The notes under the pieces: model-generated | Seen by the model: the letters and a program-made list of their open reading frames with translations, nothing else | Databases searched by the model: none | Told to the model about the DNA's origin: nothing | Program-made: the position numbers and the translations under genes | Shown here: in pieces, positions 17,556 to 25,398 of the stretch | Position numbering within the stretch: the stretch's first letter is position 1 | Layout: each line of letters begins with the position of its first letter | Assembly: GCA_944325575.1 (NCBI GenBank) | Contig: CALVAR010000012.1 | Span: 1-60,882, forward strand | From: Candidatus Gastranaerophilales bacterium | GTDB lineage: Bacteria; Cyanobacteriota; Vampirovibrionia; Gastranaerophilales; Gastranaerophilaceae | DNA: 60,882 nt | Reading direction: 5' to 3'

Positions 17556-18551
17556 TTGCATAATTTATTAGTAATAGTATTAATAGTTCTGCTCTGTGTA
17601 TTATTTGCTGCACAGATTTACTTGTTTGTAAAATACCGCAGAATAAAAAAAATACATCTCAGAAACATAAAGCTTTTAAGAAGTCTTACAAAGACCATTA
17701 ATTCTGTCAGATACGGCAATTTGTATGAAAGAGTGAATGATGAAATATCACAAACCTTTCCGAATCTTGCACAGAGCGTAAACTCTATGATAGAGTCCAT
17801 TGTTGACAGAGAAGACATGATTAAAGAGTATCAAAATGATCTCAGCAAAAAAATTAATGTTTTAAAAGAAATCGAAGAACTAAAAGAAGATTTTGTCGCA
17901 ACATTGACACATGATCTAAAAGTGCCGATTCTTGCGGAAAAAAACATGCTAAATTTCCTGCTGGACAAAAGATTCGGCGAGCTTAACGAAAAGCAGACAG
18001 AAGCACTTCTCCATCTGAAAAATTCTAACAAAGAACTTGTTGAGCTGGTCGAGATTATCCTTGAGACTTATAAACTCAACGAGACAAAAATAGAGCTAAA
18101 CCTCGAAGAAACAAATGTAAACAGCCTCATTGAAGAAACCATAGAAGAAATGAAACCCATAGCGGATACTGATTCTATACAAATAAAATACTGGACGGAA
18201 TTTGACAGGAAAATAAAACTAGATAAATTTTACATGAAAAGGGTTTTAAAAAACCTTATTCTGAATGCAATATCTTTTAGCAATCCTTCTTCCGCAGTGG
18301 ATGTAGCGCTTTGCAATGATGACAAAAACATATATATAAAAATTACAAATTACGGAAAAGGAATTAAAAAAGAAGAACTGAAACACGTTTTTGACAAATA
18401 TTACACTACCGCAAAAAAATTCCGTAAAGTAGGCACGGGACTGGGTTTGTATCTCTCGAACAAAATTATACAGGCACATAAAGGCAGAATATTCATAGAA
18501 TCAAAGGATCACGAATACACAACTTTTATAATGGAATTAGCTATAAACTAA
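17556..18551 (+). CDS. Membrane-bound sensor histidine kinase
   Basis: 331 residues. One N-terminal membrane helix (about 4-25) with almost no periplasmic part, a linker/coiled coil (about 30-112), a HisKA dimerisation domain with the phospho-acceptor in TLTHDLKVPI (His119), and a HATPase domain with N-box LKNLILNA (Asn237) and G2 box GTGLGLYL. The G1 box reads NYGKGI, with Asn where most kinases have Asp. TTG start with AGGA nine bases upstream. It follows fliA by 14 bases with no response regulator nearby. Its last codon overlaps, tail to tail, the stop of sdaAA. Confidence 0.9.
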   Translation: MHNLLVIVLIVLLCVLFAAQIYLFVKYRRIKKIHLRNIKLLRSLTKTINSVRYGNLYERVNDEISQTFPNLAQSVNSMIESIVDREDMIKEYQNDLSKKINVLKEIEELKEDFVATLTHDLKVPILAEKNMLNFLLDKRFGELNEKQTEALLHLKNSNKELVELVEIILETYKLNETKIELNLEETNVNSLIEETIEEMKPIADTDSIQIKYWTEFDRKIKLDKFYMKRVLKNLILNAISFSNPSSAVDVALCNDDKNIYIKITNYGKGIKKEELKHVFDKYYTTAKKFRKVGTGLGLYLSNKIIQAHKGRIFIESKDHEYTTFIMELAIN

Positions 18552-19438
18552 TCCTCCTGCCACTTTTGGGCAAGCTCCTCTGTAATTCTGGTACCGGTTG
18601 TAGTAGTTGCAAGACCTGCTTCGGAGCTTTCTTTCAGCTTGGGTGACATCATCTGCCCCACCTGTTTCATTGCATCAACAATTTCATCTACCGGTATAAC
18701 TGATTCTATACCGGCAAGAGCAAGTTCAGCCCCGGTAACAGCATAAATAGAAAGGAAAGCATTTCTTTTCACACATGGAACTTCAACAAGTCCGGCAACA
18801 GGGTCACAAACAAGCCCCATAATATTTTTGAGCGTAAGAGCAGCTGCGTTCAGTATTTGTTCATTTGTTCCTTCACACATCTGTGCAAGTCCCGCGGCCG
18901 CCATTGCAGCAGCGACACCGCACTCACTCTGACATCCGGCTACTGCTCCTGCAAGTGCCAGTTTGTTAGATACGGTTTCGCCTACGAGACCTGCTGTAAT
19001 TAGTGCATTTATCTGCGCTTCTTCATCAAGATTCAACGCCTCAGACATTGCAATTATCACAGCAGGGACAATGCCGCATGAACCTGCTGTAGGACAGGCC
19101 GCAATTTTACCCATTCTTGCGTTTTGTTCTACTGTTGCAAGAGAATAGGTTAGAACTTTTTGAAGAGTTTCAGGGAAAAGAGTTTTTTCGCTTTTGTATT
19201 TCTTGACAAGTTTTGCGCAATCATCACCGCTCAAACCGCTTGAAGACTTTTCTTTAGATTTCAGCCCCTGTTTGATTGCCTCTTTCATTGCATCAAGGAT
19301 AACTTTTACCCTGTCTCTTATTTCCTCCTGCGAAATTTCCAGAGAATCCGCCTCGCATTCCTGACAAATTTCATACAGCTTCTTATTTCTTCTTTCCGAT
19401 AATTCTAAAATATCTCTAAATGTATCCGGTTTTATCAT
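18548..19438 (-). CDS. sdaAA: L-serine dehydratase, iron-sulfur-dependent, alpha subunit
   Basis: Deaminates L-serine to pyruvate and ammonia with a [4Fe-4S] cluster; in a fermenting cell this feeds pyruvate. Family motifs: GKIAACPTAGSCGIVPAVI, AGAVAGCQSECGVAAAMAAAGL and MGLVCDPVAGLVEVPCVKRN, which supply the conserved cysteines. Length 296 fits the two-subunit (Bacillus/Clostridium) type. Its start overlaps the stop of the beta-subunit gene by four bases (ATGA). Its end overlaps the 3' end of the kinase gene on the other strand, so the two transcripts are antisense there. Confidence 0.95.
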   Translation of the reverse strand: MIKPDTFRDILELSERRNKKLYEICQECEADSLEISQEEIRDRVKVILDAMKEAIKQGLKSKEKSSSGLSGDDCAKLVKKYKSEKTLFPETLQKVLTYSLATVEQNARMGKIAACPTAGSCGIVPAVIIAMSEALNLDEEAQINALITAGLVGETVSNKLALAGAVAGCQSECGVAAAMAAAGLAQMCEGTNEQILNAAALTLKNIMGLVCDPVAGLVEVPCVKRNAFLSIYAVTGAELALAGIESVIPVDEIVDAMKQVGQMMSPKLKESSEAGLATTTTGTRITEELAQKWQED

Positions 19439-20112
19439 TTTTTCAACATCTCTATATTTCTAATCAAGTATACTTCTTCTATTTTTGTAAGCTTGTCCAG
19501 TATTTCATCTGAAATTACACCATCAAGACAAATGCCCATAGATGCTTCCTGCCCTTTTGCACTTCTATCGCAGTGCATGGTGGCAATATTAAGGTTTGCA
19601 GACTGGATTAGTGCTGTTACTTTATAAATCATGCCGGGTTTGTCTTTGTATATCAGAATAAGTGTGTCATAGTCGCCGTTTATATTAAAGCTGTAACCGT
19701 TTATTTTTGTAATTGCAACTTCGCCTGCGCCTTTTGATATACCGCTGATTTTCATTTTTGGAATATTTTTGCCCTCAAGAATAATATCAACGGAATTAGG
19801 ATGCTTGTTATAACTTTCTAAATATTCAAAACTATAATCAACATTCAATTTTTTAGCTATATCAAAAGCTTTTTTAATAGACTCATCGTCCACATCCATA
19901 CCCAAAACTCCGCCAAGAAGCCCCTTATCCGTTCCGTGGCCTTTACCTGTTTTGGCAAAAGAATTATAGAGCTTAAAACATACTTTTTGAGGAATTTCGC
20001 CAAATATTTTACCCGCCAAAAGACCTATTCTCACAGCTCCTGCGGTATGAGAACTCGACGGTCCTATCATGACCGGACCTATTACATCAAAAAGTGTTTT
20101 TACTTTTTCCAT
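19435..20112 (-). CDS. sdaAB: L-serine dehydratase, iron-sulfur-dependent, beta subunit
   Basis: Partner of the alpha subunit encoded next. The N-terminal serine-dehydratase beta domain opens with LFDVIGPVMIGPSSSHTAGAVRIGLLAGKIFG and contains TGKGHGTDKGLLGGVLGMDVDD; a C-terminal ACT domain (about 150-222, YDTLILIYKDKPGMIYKVTALI) may sense serine. Length 225 is normal. First gene of the pair unless the short frame upstream at 20132 is real. No riboswitch-like leader is visible. Confidence 0.94.
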   Translation of the reverse strand: MEKVKTLFDVIGPVMIGPSSSHTAGAVRIGLLAGKIFGEIPQKVCFKLYNSFAKTGKGHGTDKGLLGGVLGMDVDDESIKKAFDIAKKLNVDYSFEYLESYNKHPNSVDIILEGKNIPKMKISGISKGAGEVAITKINGYSFNINGDYDTLILIYKDKPGMIYKVTALIQSANLNIATMHCDRSAKGQEASMGICLDGVISDEILDKLTKIEEVYLIRNIEMLKK

Positions 20113-20131
20113 TATTGCTCCGACATTTTTA

Positions 20132-20341
20132 TTATGCTATAGCCGGCTTGCCCGCAAGACGATTTTTGATTGTTCTTTGAGCAAGTTCCGGCAAATCCAT
20201 TTTATCAGCAAAAATCTCAATATAACACATTTTTGTTTTTTGTTTATTCTCAGCCTGTTTCAATACCTCATCAAATTCAAACTCAGTAGAAGCCTGTGCT
20301 GTCCATAATAAATTTATATAAAAAGTAAAAAATATTCTCAA
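20132..20341 (-). CDS. Possible small exported protein upstream of sdaAB
   Basis: A 69-residue open frame starting at a TTG. The first ~18 residues (RIFFTFYINLLWTAQA) look like a short signal peptide; the rest is charged (TEFEFDEVLKQAENKQ..., ending in LAQRTIKNRLAGKPAIA). It ends 19 bases before sdaAB on the same strand, so it could be the first gene of that operon. No ribosome binding site is evident and no family is recognised; a shorter form from the internal ATG (MCYIEIF...) is equally possible. Confidence 0.35.
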   Translation of the reverse strand: MRIFFTFYINLLWTAQASTEFEFDEVLKQAENKQKTKMCYIEIFADKMDLPELAQRTIKNRLAGKPAIA

Positions 20342-20421
20342 GATATTTTATTTTTGATTTTAATTAAATTTCTTAATATAATGAATAAGCATCTACATAT
20401 TACGAGAGGAAAATTTTTATA

Positions 20422-21822
20422 ATGGATGAGAATACATCAGCTCAAAATAATGACCTAAGAAGATTAACGACTTTTCAGCTTCTAAATTTTTGTCTGGGTT
20501 TTTTTGGATTACAATTTGCTTGGCAGATGAGAATTATCCTCTCAGGCCCCGTAACAGAGGATTTAGGTGCATCACCTTTCATTTTTGGTCTTATATGGCT
20601 TGCCGGCCCTGTTACAGGTATGGTTGTACAACCGATTATAGGCGCACTTAGCGATAAAACTCATACAAGGTTTGGGAGAAGACGACCCTATCTTATGTTA
20701 GGCGCAATACTTGCTGCAATTGCATTATGGGCTTTCCCGAATTCCGAAACTATAGCGGGTGTGATTGCACAACAGCTGCATATTCCTTTACCTGCTGTGG
20801 GCGGGCTTTTGGTTGCTGCAGTTATGATATGGATTATAGATGCTTGTGTTAACGCAGCACAAGGTCCCTACAGAGCTTTGATTCCGGATAATATTGTTCC
20901 CGAACAGCATTCAATTGCAAACTCTTATCTGAGTTTTGCCATTGGGCTTGGATCTGTTATTGCTGCCGGTACAGCACCGTTTTTAAAATGGATTTTTAAT
21001 TACCAGATGTCTATCGAAGCACAGTTTGTTATGGCCGCACTGGCATTTTTACTCGGTATGACGTGGACTTGTATAACTTTTTCGGAAAAAAAACCGGAAG
21101 TCAGAGATAATGAAAATGTTGAAAATGAAGAAGAAAAACGTACTTTTATAGATGATTTAAAAACATTTATGAATTCGTCTGCTGAAGTATATAAAATCTG
21201 TATTATGCAATTTTTTACCTGGATTGGTGTTATGTGTATGTTTATTTTCTTTACACAATTTGCAATCCATACTGTATACGGTGTTCCGGATTTGTCAGTG
21301 GTATCGGATACAATGAAAGATAATTATGAAAATGCCGTTGCACAGGCAACTAATTTTTCATCTATATGTTTTGCGGTTTTAAACCTTGTTTGTTTTTTAG
21401 TATCAATACCCATAGGTATTTTTTCAACAAAATACGGCAACAAAAAAGTACATTTGCTTTCTCTCGCAATAATGGCACTATCATACCTTTTGATAGGTTT
21501 TACTAACAATTCAAAAGCCGTTATGCTCCTTATGGGATTAGCAGGAATAGGCTGGTCAAGCATCCTTTCACTTCCTTTTGCAATGTTGTCCGAATATATT
21601 AAAAAAGGTTCTGAAGGTGCTGTTATGGGTATATTTAATATTTTTATTGCAGGACCTCAGATTCTTGTATGTACACTTGTCGCATGGATTATTTCAAAAT
21701 GCGCATTCCAATCGGCAGAAGGACTTAATTATCACTGGGAATACACATTCTTTATAGGTGCCTTTGTACTGCTCTTGTCAGCAATTATGACTTATATGAT
21801 AAAAGAAAAAACTCAGCAGTAA
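20422..21822 (+). CDS. MFS sugar transporter (SUC/GPH-like)
   Basis: A 466-residue, twelve-helix carrier. The loop between helices two and three, GALSDKTHTRFGRRRPYLMLGA, is the signature shared by sucrose/maltose-type and glycoside-pentoside-hexuronide carriers. An acidic cytoplasmic loop (DNENVENEEEKRT) separates the halves. It probably brings in a disaccharide or maltodextrin with protons. GAGAGGAAA is upstream of the ATG. It sits 97 bases before glgA, consistent with sugar uptake feeding glycogen synthesis. Confidence 0.85.
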   Translation: MDENTSAQNNDLRRLTTFQLLNFCLGFFGLQFAWQMRIILSGPVTEDLGASPFIFGLIWLAGPVTGMVVQPIIGALSDKTHTRFGRRRPYLMLGAILAAIALWAFPNSETIAGVIAQQLHIPLPAVGGLLVAAVMIWIIDACVNAAQGPYRALIPDNIVPEQHSIANSYLSFAIGLGSVIAAGTAPFLKWIFNYQMSIEAQFVMAALAFLLGMTWTCITFSEKKPEVRDNENVENEEEKRTFIDDLKTFMNSSAEVYKICIMQFFTWIGVMCMFIFFTQFAIHTVYGVPDLSVVSDTMKDNYENAVAQATNFSSICFAVLNLVCFLVSIPIGIFSTKYGNKKVHLLSLAIMALSYLLIGFTNNSKAVMLLMGLAGIGWSSILSLPFAMLSEYIKKGSEGAVMGIFNIFIAGPQILVCTLVAWIISKCAFQSAEGLNYHWEYTFFIGAFVLLLSAIMTYMIKEKTQQ

Positions 21823-21919
21823 CGCAGCAAATTTGAGAGCCCGTAAAAATATTATCAATACATAAAAATTAAATGCTATAATTGTTATGTAAAAAGTATA
21901 AATTTTATAGAGGCGTTTT

Positions 21920-23383
21920 ATGAAAATAATGTTTGTGTCTGCAGAGGTTGCACCTTTTTCTAAAGTCGGAGGACTTGCCGATGTAGTCGGAAGTTTGCCC
22001 AAAGTATTAGAAAAAATGGGGCATGAGGTGGCCATATTTACACCTTTGCACGGTTGCATAGATCAACAGAAATACGGCATTACGGAAATTGAAAATTCAA
22101 AACTGACTATAGACTATAGCTACGGTCAGTATTATTTCAATCTCAAAATGGCAAAACTGCCGGATACAAAAAACGTTAATGTATTTTTTCTTGATAACAG
22201 CAAATATTTTGCGCCGTTTCAAGAAGTTTACCCCAGATATATTGATACAAGATATGAGCATGAAAGATTTATTGCTTTTTCTCATGCTGCGATTGAATAT
22301 GCAAAGCTTTTGAATTTTAAACCTGATATTATTCATTCAAATGACTGGCATACAGCTATGATACCGGTTTATATGAAAGTAAATTACAAAGATGATCCCT
22401 TCTTTAAAAATACAAAAAATTTCTTTTCTATACATAACATAGCTTATCAGGGACAGTGGTTTGATGATTTGCTTTATTTTGCACAAATTGATCATAAAGA
22501 CGTATGGAATTGCTGGGGACTGGAGCATTTTGGAATGCTCAACTGGATGAAGGGCGCCATAAATTACAGTGACAGAGTCATAGTAGTATCGCCTAATTAT
22601 GCTAACGAAATAAAAACTTACGAAGGCGGCAAGGGACTTGATTGGACATTAAACCATAATTCGCATAAGCTGCTCGGTATTCTAAACGGTGTTGATTATT
22701 CTGTTTATAACCCCAAAACAGATAAAAATATTGCCAAGAACTATGACATCAATCATATTGAAAATAAAGAAGCTAACAAAAAAGCCGTACTGAAAGAATT
22801 TGGACTGCCATATGAAGAAGGATATGAAAAGGACAAACCTCTCATTGCGGTTGTGTCACGACTTGTTGAACAAAAGGGATTTGACCTTTTCGGACCTGTG
22901 TGTGAAGAATTGAAAGGTCTGTATGCAAATTTTGTTATTCTTGGCACGGGTGCTCAGCATTATGAAGATATGTTCAGATACCTCAGCAATACAAGTTCTA
23001 ACATAAGAGCTAAATTGGAATTTTCGGCTGAACTCGGAAATTTGATGTATGCAGGTGCAGATATGTTTCTTATGCCTTCGGCATTTGAACCCTGCGGTTT
23101 GAGCCAGTTGATTGCGCTTAAATACGGAGCAATTCCTATAGTCAGAGCTACGGGAGGGCTGGAAGATACCATAATAGGCTATCCTATGGACAACGGCGAC
23201 GGCTTTAAGTTCTGGAATTACAGTCCTTATGCAATGATGGATTGTATACGCTATGCTCTTGATATTTACAAAGACAAAAAAGACTGGCAGCAGCTAATCA
23301 AAAATGCTATGAATGCGGATTTCAGCTGGAATAAAAGTGCTCAAAAATACGTAGAAGCATACGAAGATGCACTGAAAAATTGA
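21920..23383 (+). CDS. glgA: Glycogen (starch) synthase, GT5
   Basis: Transfers glucose from ADP-glucose (or UDP-glucose) to growing alpha-1,4-glucan. GT5 signs: N-terminal FVSAEVAPFSKVGGLADVVGSLPK with the KVGGL nucleotide-sugar motif (about residues 15-19), IIHSNDWHTAMIPVYMK, VVSRLVEQKGFDLF, and the C-terminal MPSAFEPCGLSQLIALKYGAIPIVRATGGLEDTI. Length 487 is standard. GAGGCG before the ATG. No other glg gene adjoins in this window. Confidence 0.96.
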   Translation: MKIMFVSAEVAPFSKVGGLADVVGSLPKVLEKMGHEVAIFTPLHGCIDQQKYGITEIENSKLTIDYSYGQYYFNLKMAKLPDTKNVNVFFLDNSKYFAPFQEVYPRYIDTRYEHERFIAFSHAAIEYAKLLNFKPDIIHSNDWHTAMIPVYMKVNYKDDPFFKNTKNFFSIHNIAYQGQWFDDLLYFAQIDHKDVWNCWGLEHFGMLNWMKGAINYSDRVIVVSPNYANEIKTYEGGKGLDWTLNHNSHKLLGILNGVDYSVYNPKTDKNIAKNYDINHIENKEANKKAVLKEFGLPYEEGYEKDKPLIAVVSRLVEQKGFDLFGPVCEELKGLYANFVILGTGAQHYEDMFRYLSNTSSNIRAKLEFSAELGNLMYAGADMFLMPSAFEPCGLSQLIALKYGAIPIVRATGGLEDTIIGYPMDNGDGFKFWNYSPYAMMDCIRYALDIYKDKKDWQQLIKNAMNADFSWNKSAQKYVEAYEDALKN

Positions 23384-23601
23384 AACAGTGTATAAAAAAC
23401 GGAATATATGTAATATAAATTAATAAAAAAAGATAATGTAAACAAGTGTAAAGAGGAACTTTTTGCTGTCGGAATCTAAACATTGTAAGTTTTTTCACAA
23501 GTCTGAGTAAAATACAGAATATTGGAAGGCATAAAGAAATAATGAAATGAACCGAATATAAATAGTATTATAAGAAATAATTGTCTATATAAGGAGCATA
23601 C

Positions 23602-25302
23602 ATGAAAAACAAATTTGTAAACAAAAAAGATGGCTTTTCTTTAGCGGAAGCACTTATCACATTGTTGATAGTTTGCTTAATAGTACTTGCATCAGTACCT
23701 GTTTTAACGAAAAAAAGACGAACAATGACCAGCCAAAGCCATGGTTCTTTCGCTTGCTATTGGGTACATGAAGGAGATAATTCCAGACTTGTCGGTAAAT
23801 ACTATATAAATGGAGTAACATCTGATGGTTCTATTACAGCGGATACAGGCGAAAATAGAAACGGATGTGTATTTAATCCGCCCGCAAATGCTAAAAACTT
23901 TGTAGTTACGGTAGTTGGCGGCGGCGGAGGCGGTGCAGCCGGATTTTATAAGGATTTTAGAGAAGTATTTTATCAAGGTTCAAGATCTTTTACTGTACCT
24001 GCTAACGGATATTATAACGCTATAGTTATCGGAGGCGGCGGCGGAGGCGGCAGCTCAAAAGGAGGCTGCTCAGATCCTGACTGCGGAGGCGGAGGTTCTT
24101 CTGCAGGTATTGCAGGTTTTAAAAATCAGATGTTTAATAAAAATGATACCCTAAGCTTTGAAATAGGCGGCGGCGGATGCTCAAGAAGTGGTGACAGAGA
24201 AATGGGATGTGGCGGCGGTGCGTCTAAAATTTTTCTTAACGGGCAACAGGCAGTTTATGCCGGCGGAGGCGGTGCTGGCTACGGCCGTGGCGCAAGAATT
24301 GGTGGTGGAAATCCTAACTGGAACGGTCTTATTTGGAAACAGAATTGTTCTACTAACAGTCCTTCTTTAGAATATTCAAATAACTGTTTTGTATGGTCAA
24401 GTAAATATCCTGAAGATAATCCTGCTGGTCTGCCTGCTATAACTAATACTAACTGGATATATTCCGATGCTGGCGGAAATGTGATTCTAAATTCTAACTA
24501 TATAACAACAACTGAAAAAATCAGTCAGCCCGGAACAAGAAGATCTAGGACGGTATATAAAACTAATTGCCCGCATGGTTCAAATAATGCATATTGCGTA
24601 AATAAAAAATACAGTACATACAATGCGGATTTTGGATACGGCGGCAACTACGGTGCAGGCGGCAGAGGCGACCGTGACGGCAATGACGGTCCGCATGAAG
24701 GAACCCCAGGTATAGGTGTTTTGAAATGGAAACAGGCATACGGCGGTTTGGGCGGAAGTGCCGGCAAAGTGTTGCAGATACCTTTTGCACAGCTTCCTCA
24801 AAAAACACTGTGTTTCCCGGGCAAAGGCGGCTTGGGCGGTACCCGTAACGGTTCCGGTACAACTGATTTTGATGAATTAAATAGTTTCTATCAAAATCTT
24901 GTACAGGCTGATGACGGTCAGTCGTCATATATAAAGAATTATCCGGAGGCAATTGGCGGTAGAGGCGCTATTGTTTTGAATTACAATGATGACACAACAT
25001 ACAGCAATTCTAACTCCAGCAACGGCTTTGTAAAAGGCGGCGACGGAGAACTTGCAAATATTAATACGGCTAAGAAACCCGTGGGCGGTGCGGGCGGTTA
25101 TTCGACGATGGCCGATAATGGTTATGTAAATAATAACAGCGCCAATGGACATACGAGACCGCTGTTTGTAAACGGTGCTGATATTGATTTGTTCAATAAA
25201 TTGATAGGTGCCGGAGCCGGGGGCGGCGGCGGATCTTCTGACGGAAATGTAATAGGCGCAGGCGGCAGAGGCTCTTCCGGTATTGTATTTATTCAGTGGT
25301 AA
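23602..25302 (+). CDS. Large prepilin-like protein with glycine-rich C-terminal domain
   Basis: 566 residues. Class III signal: NKKDG|FSLAEALITLLIVCLIVLASVP, with Glu at +5 of the mature chain. After the N-terminal helix the protein becomes a series of glycine clusters (VVGGGGGGAAG, VIGGGGGGGSSKGG, GGGGSSAGIAG, GAGAGGGGGSS) separated by Asn/Ser/Tyr-rich segments, with paired cysteines at several points. It ends in RGSSGIVFIQW, as do many glycine-rich phage tail or adhesin domains. Minor pilins are usually 130-250 residues, so this is a pilin stalk joined to a large exposed domain, perhaps a tip adhesin. AAGGAG eight bases upstream of the ATG; terminator follows. Confidence 0.85.
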   Translation: MKNKFVNKKDGFSLAEALITLLIVCLIVLASVPVLTKKRRTMTSQSHGSFACYWVHEGDNSRLVGKYYINGVTSDGSITADTGENRNGCVFNPPANAKNFVVTVVGGGGGGAAGFYKDFREVFYQGSRSFTVPANGYYNAIVIGGGGGGGSSKGGCSDPDCGGGGSSAGIAGFKNQMFNKNDTLSFEIGGGGCSRSGDREMGCGGGASKIFLNGQQAVYAGGGGAGYGRGARIGGGNPNWNGLIWKQNCSTNSPSLEYSNNCFVWSSKYPEDNPAGLPAITNTNWIYSDAGGNVILNSNYITTTEKISQPGTRRSRTVYKTNCPHGSNNAYCVNKKYSTYNADFGYGGNYGAGGRGDRDGNDGPHEGTPGIGVLKWKQAYGGLGGSAGKVLQIPFAQLPQKTLCFPGKGGLGGTRNGSGTTDFDELNSFYQNLVQADDGQSSYIKNYPEAIGGRGAIVLNYNDDTTYSNSNSSNGFVKGGDGELANINTAKKPVGGAGGYSTMADNGYVNNNSANGHTRPLFVNGADIDLFNKLIGAGAGGGGGSSDGNVIGAGGRGSSGIVFIQW

Positions 25303-25333
25303 ATATTGATTGGATATATCTGTTTATTAGATT

Positions 25334-25366
25334 AAAAAGATTCTTGTATTTTGCAAGAATCTTTTT
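25334..25366 (+). terminator. Terminator after the glycine-rich prepilin gene
   Basis: Perfect 13-bp stem AAAAAGATTCTTG/CAAGAATCTTTTT with a 7-base loop (25347-25353), followed by more T. It ends about 20 bases before the -10 box of the helicase gene. Confidence 0.9.
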
Positions 25367-25386
25367 TTAATTTTCTTTCCGTACTG

Positions 25387-25392
25387 TATAAT
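25387..25392 (+). promoter_or_regulatory. -10 box for a leaderless helicase transcript
   Basis: TATAAT ends six bases before the ATG at 25399, so transcription would begin at or next to the start codon. There is no Shine-Dalgarno and no strong -35, and the previous gene's terminator lies immediately upstream. Confidence 0.55.
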
Positions 25393-25398
25393 ATTCTT

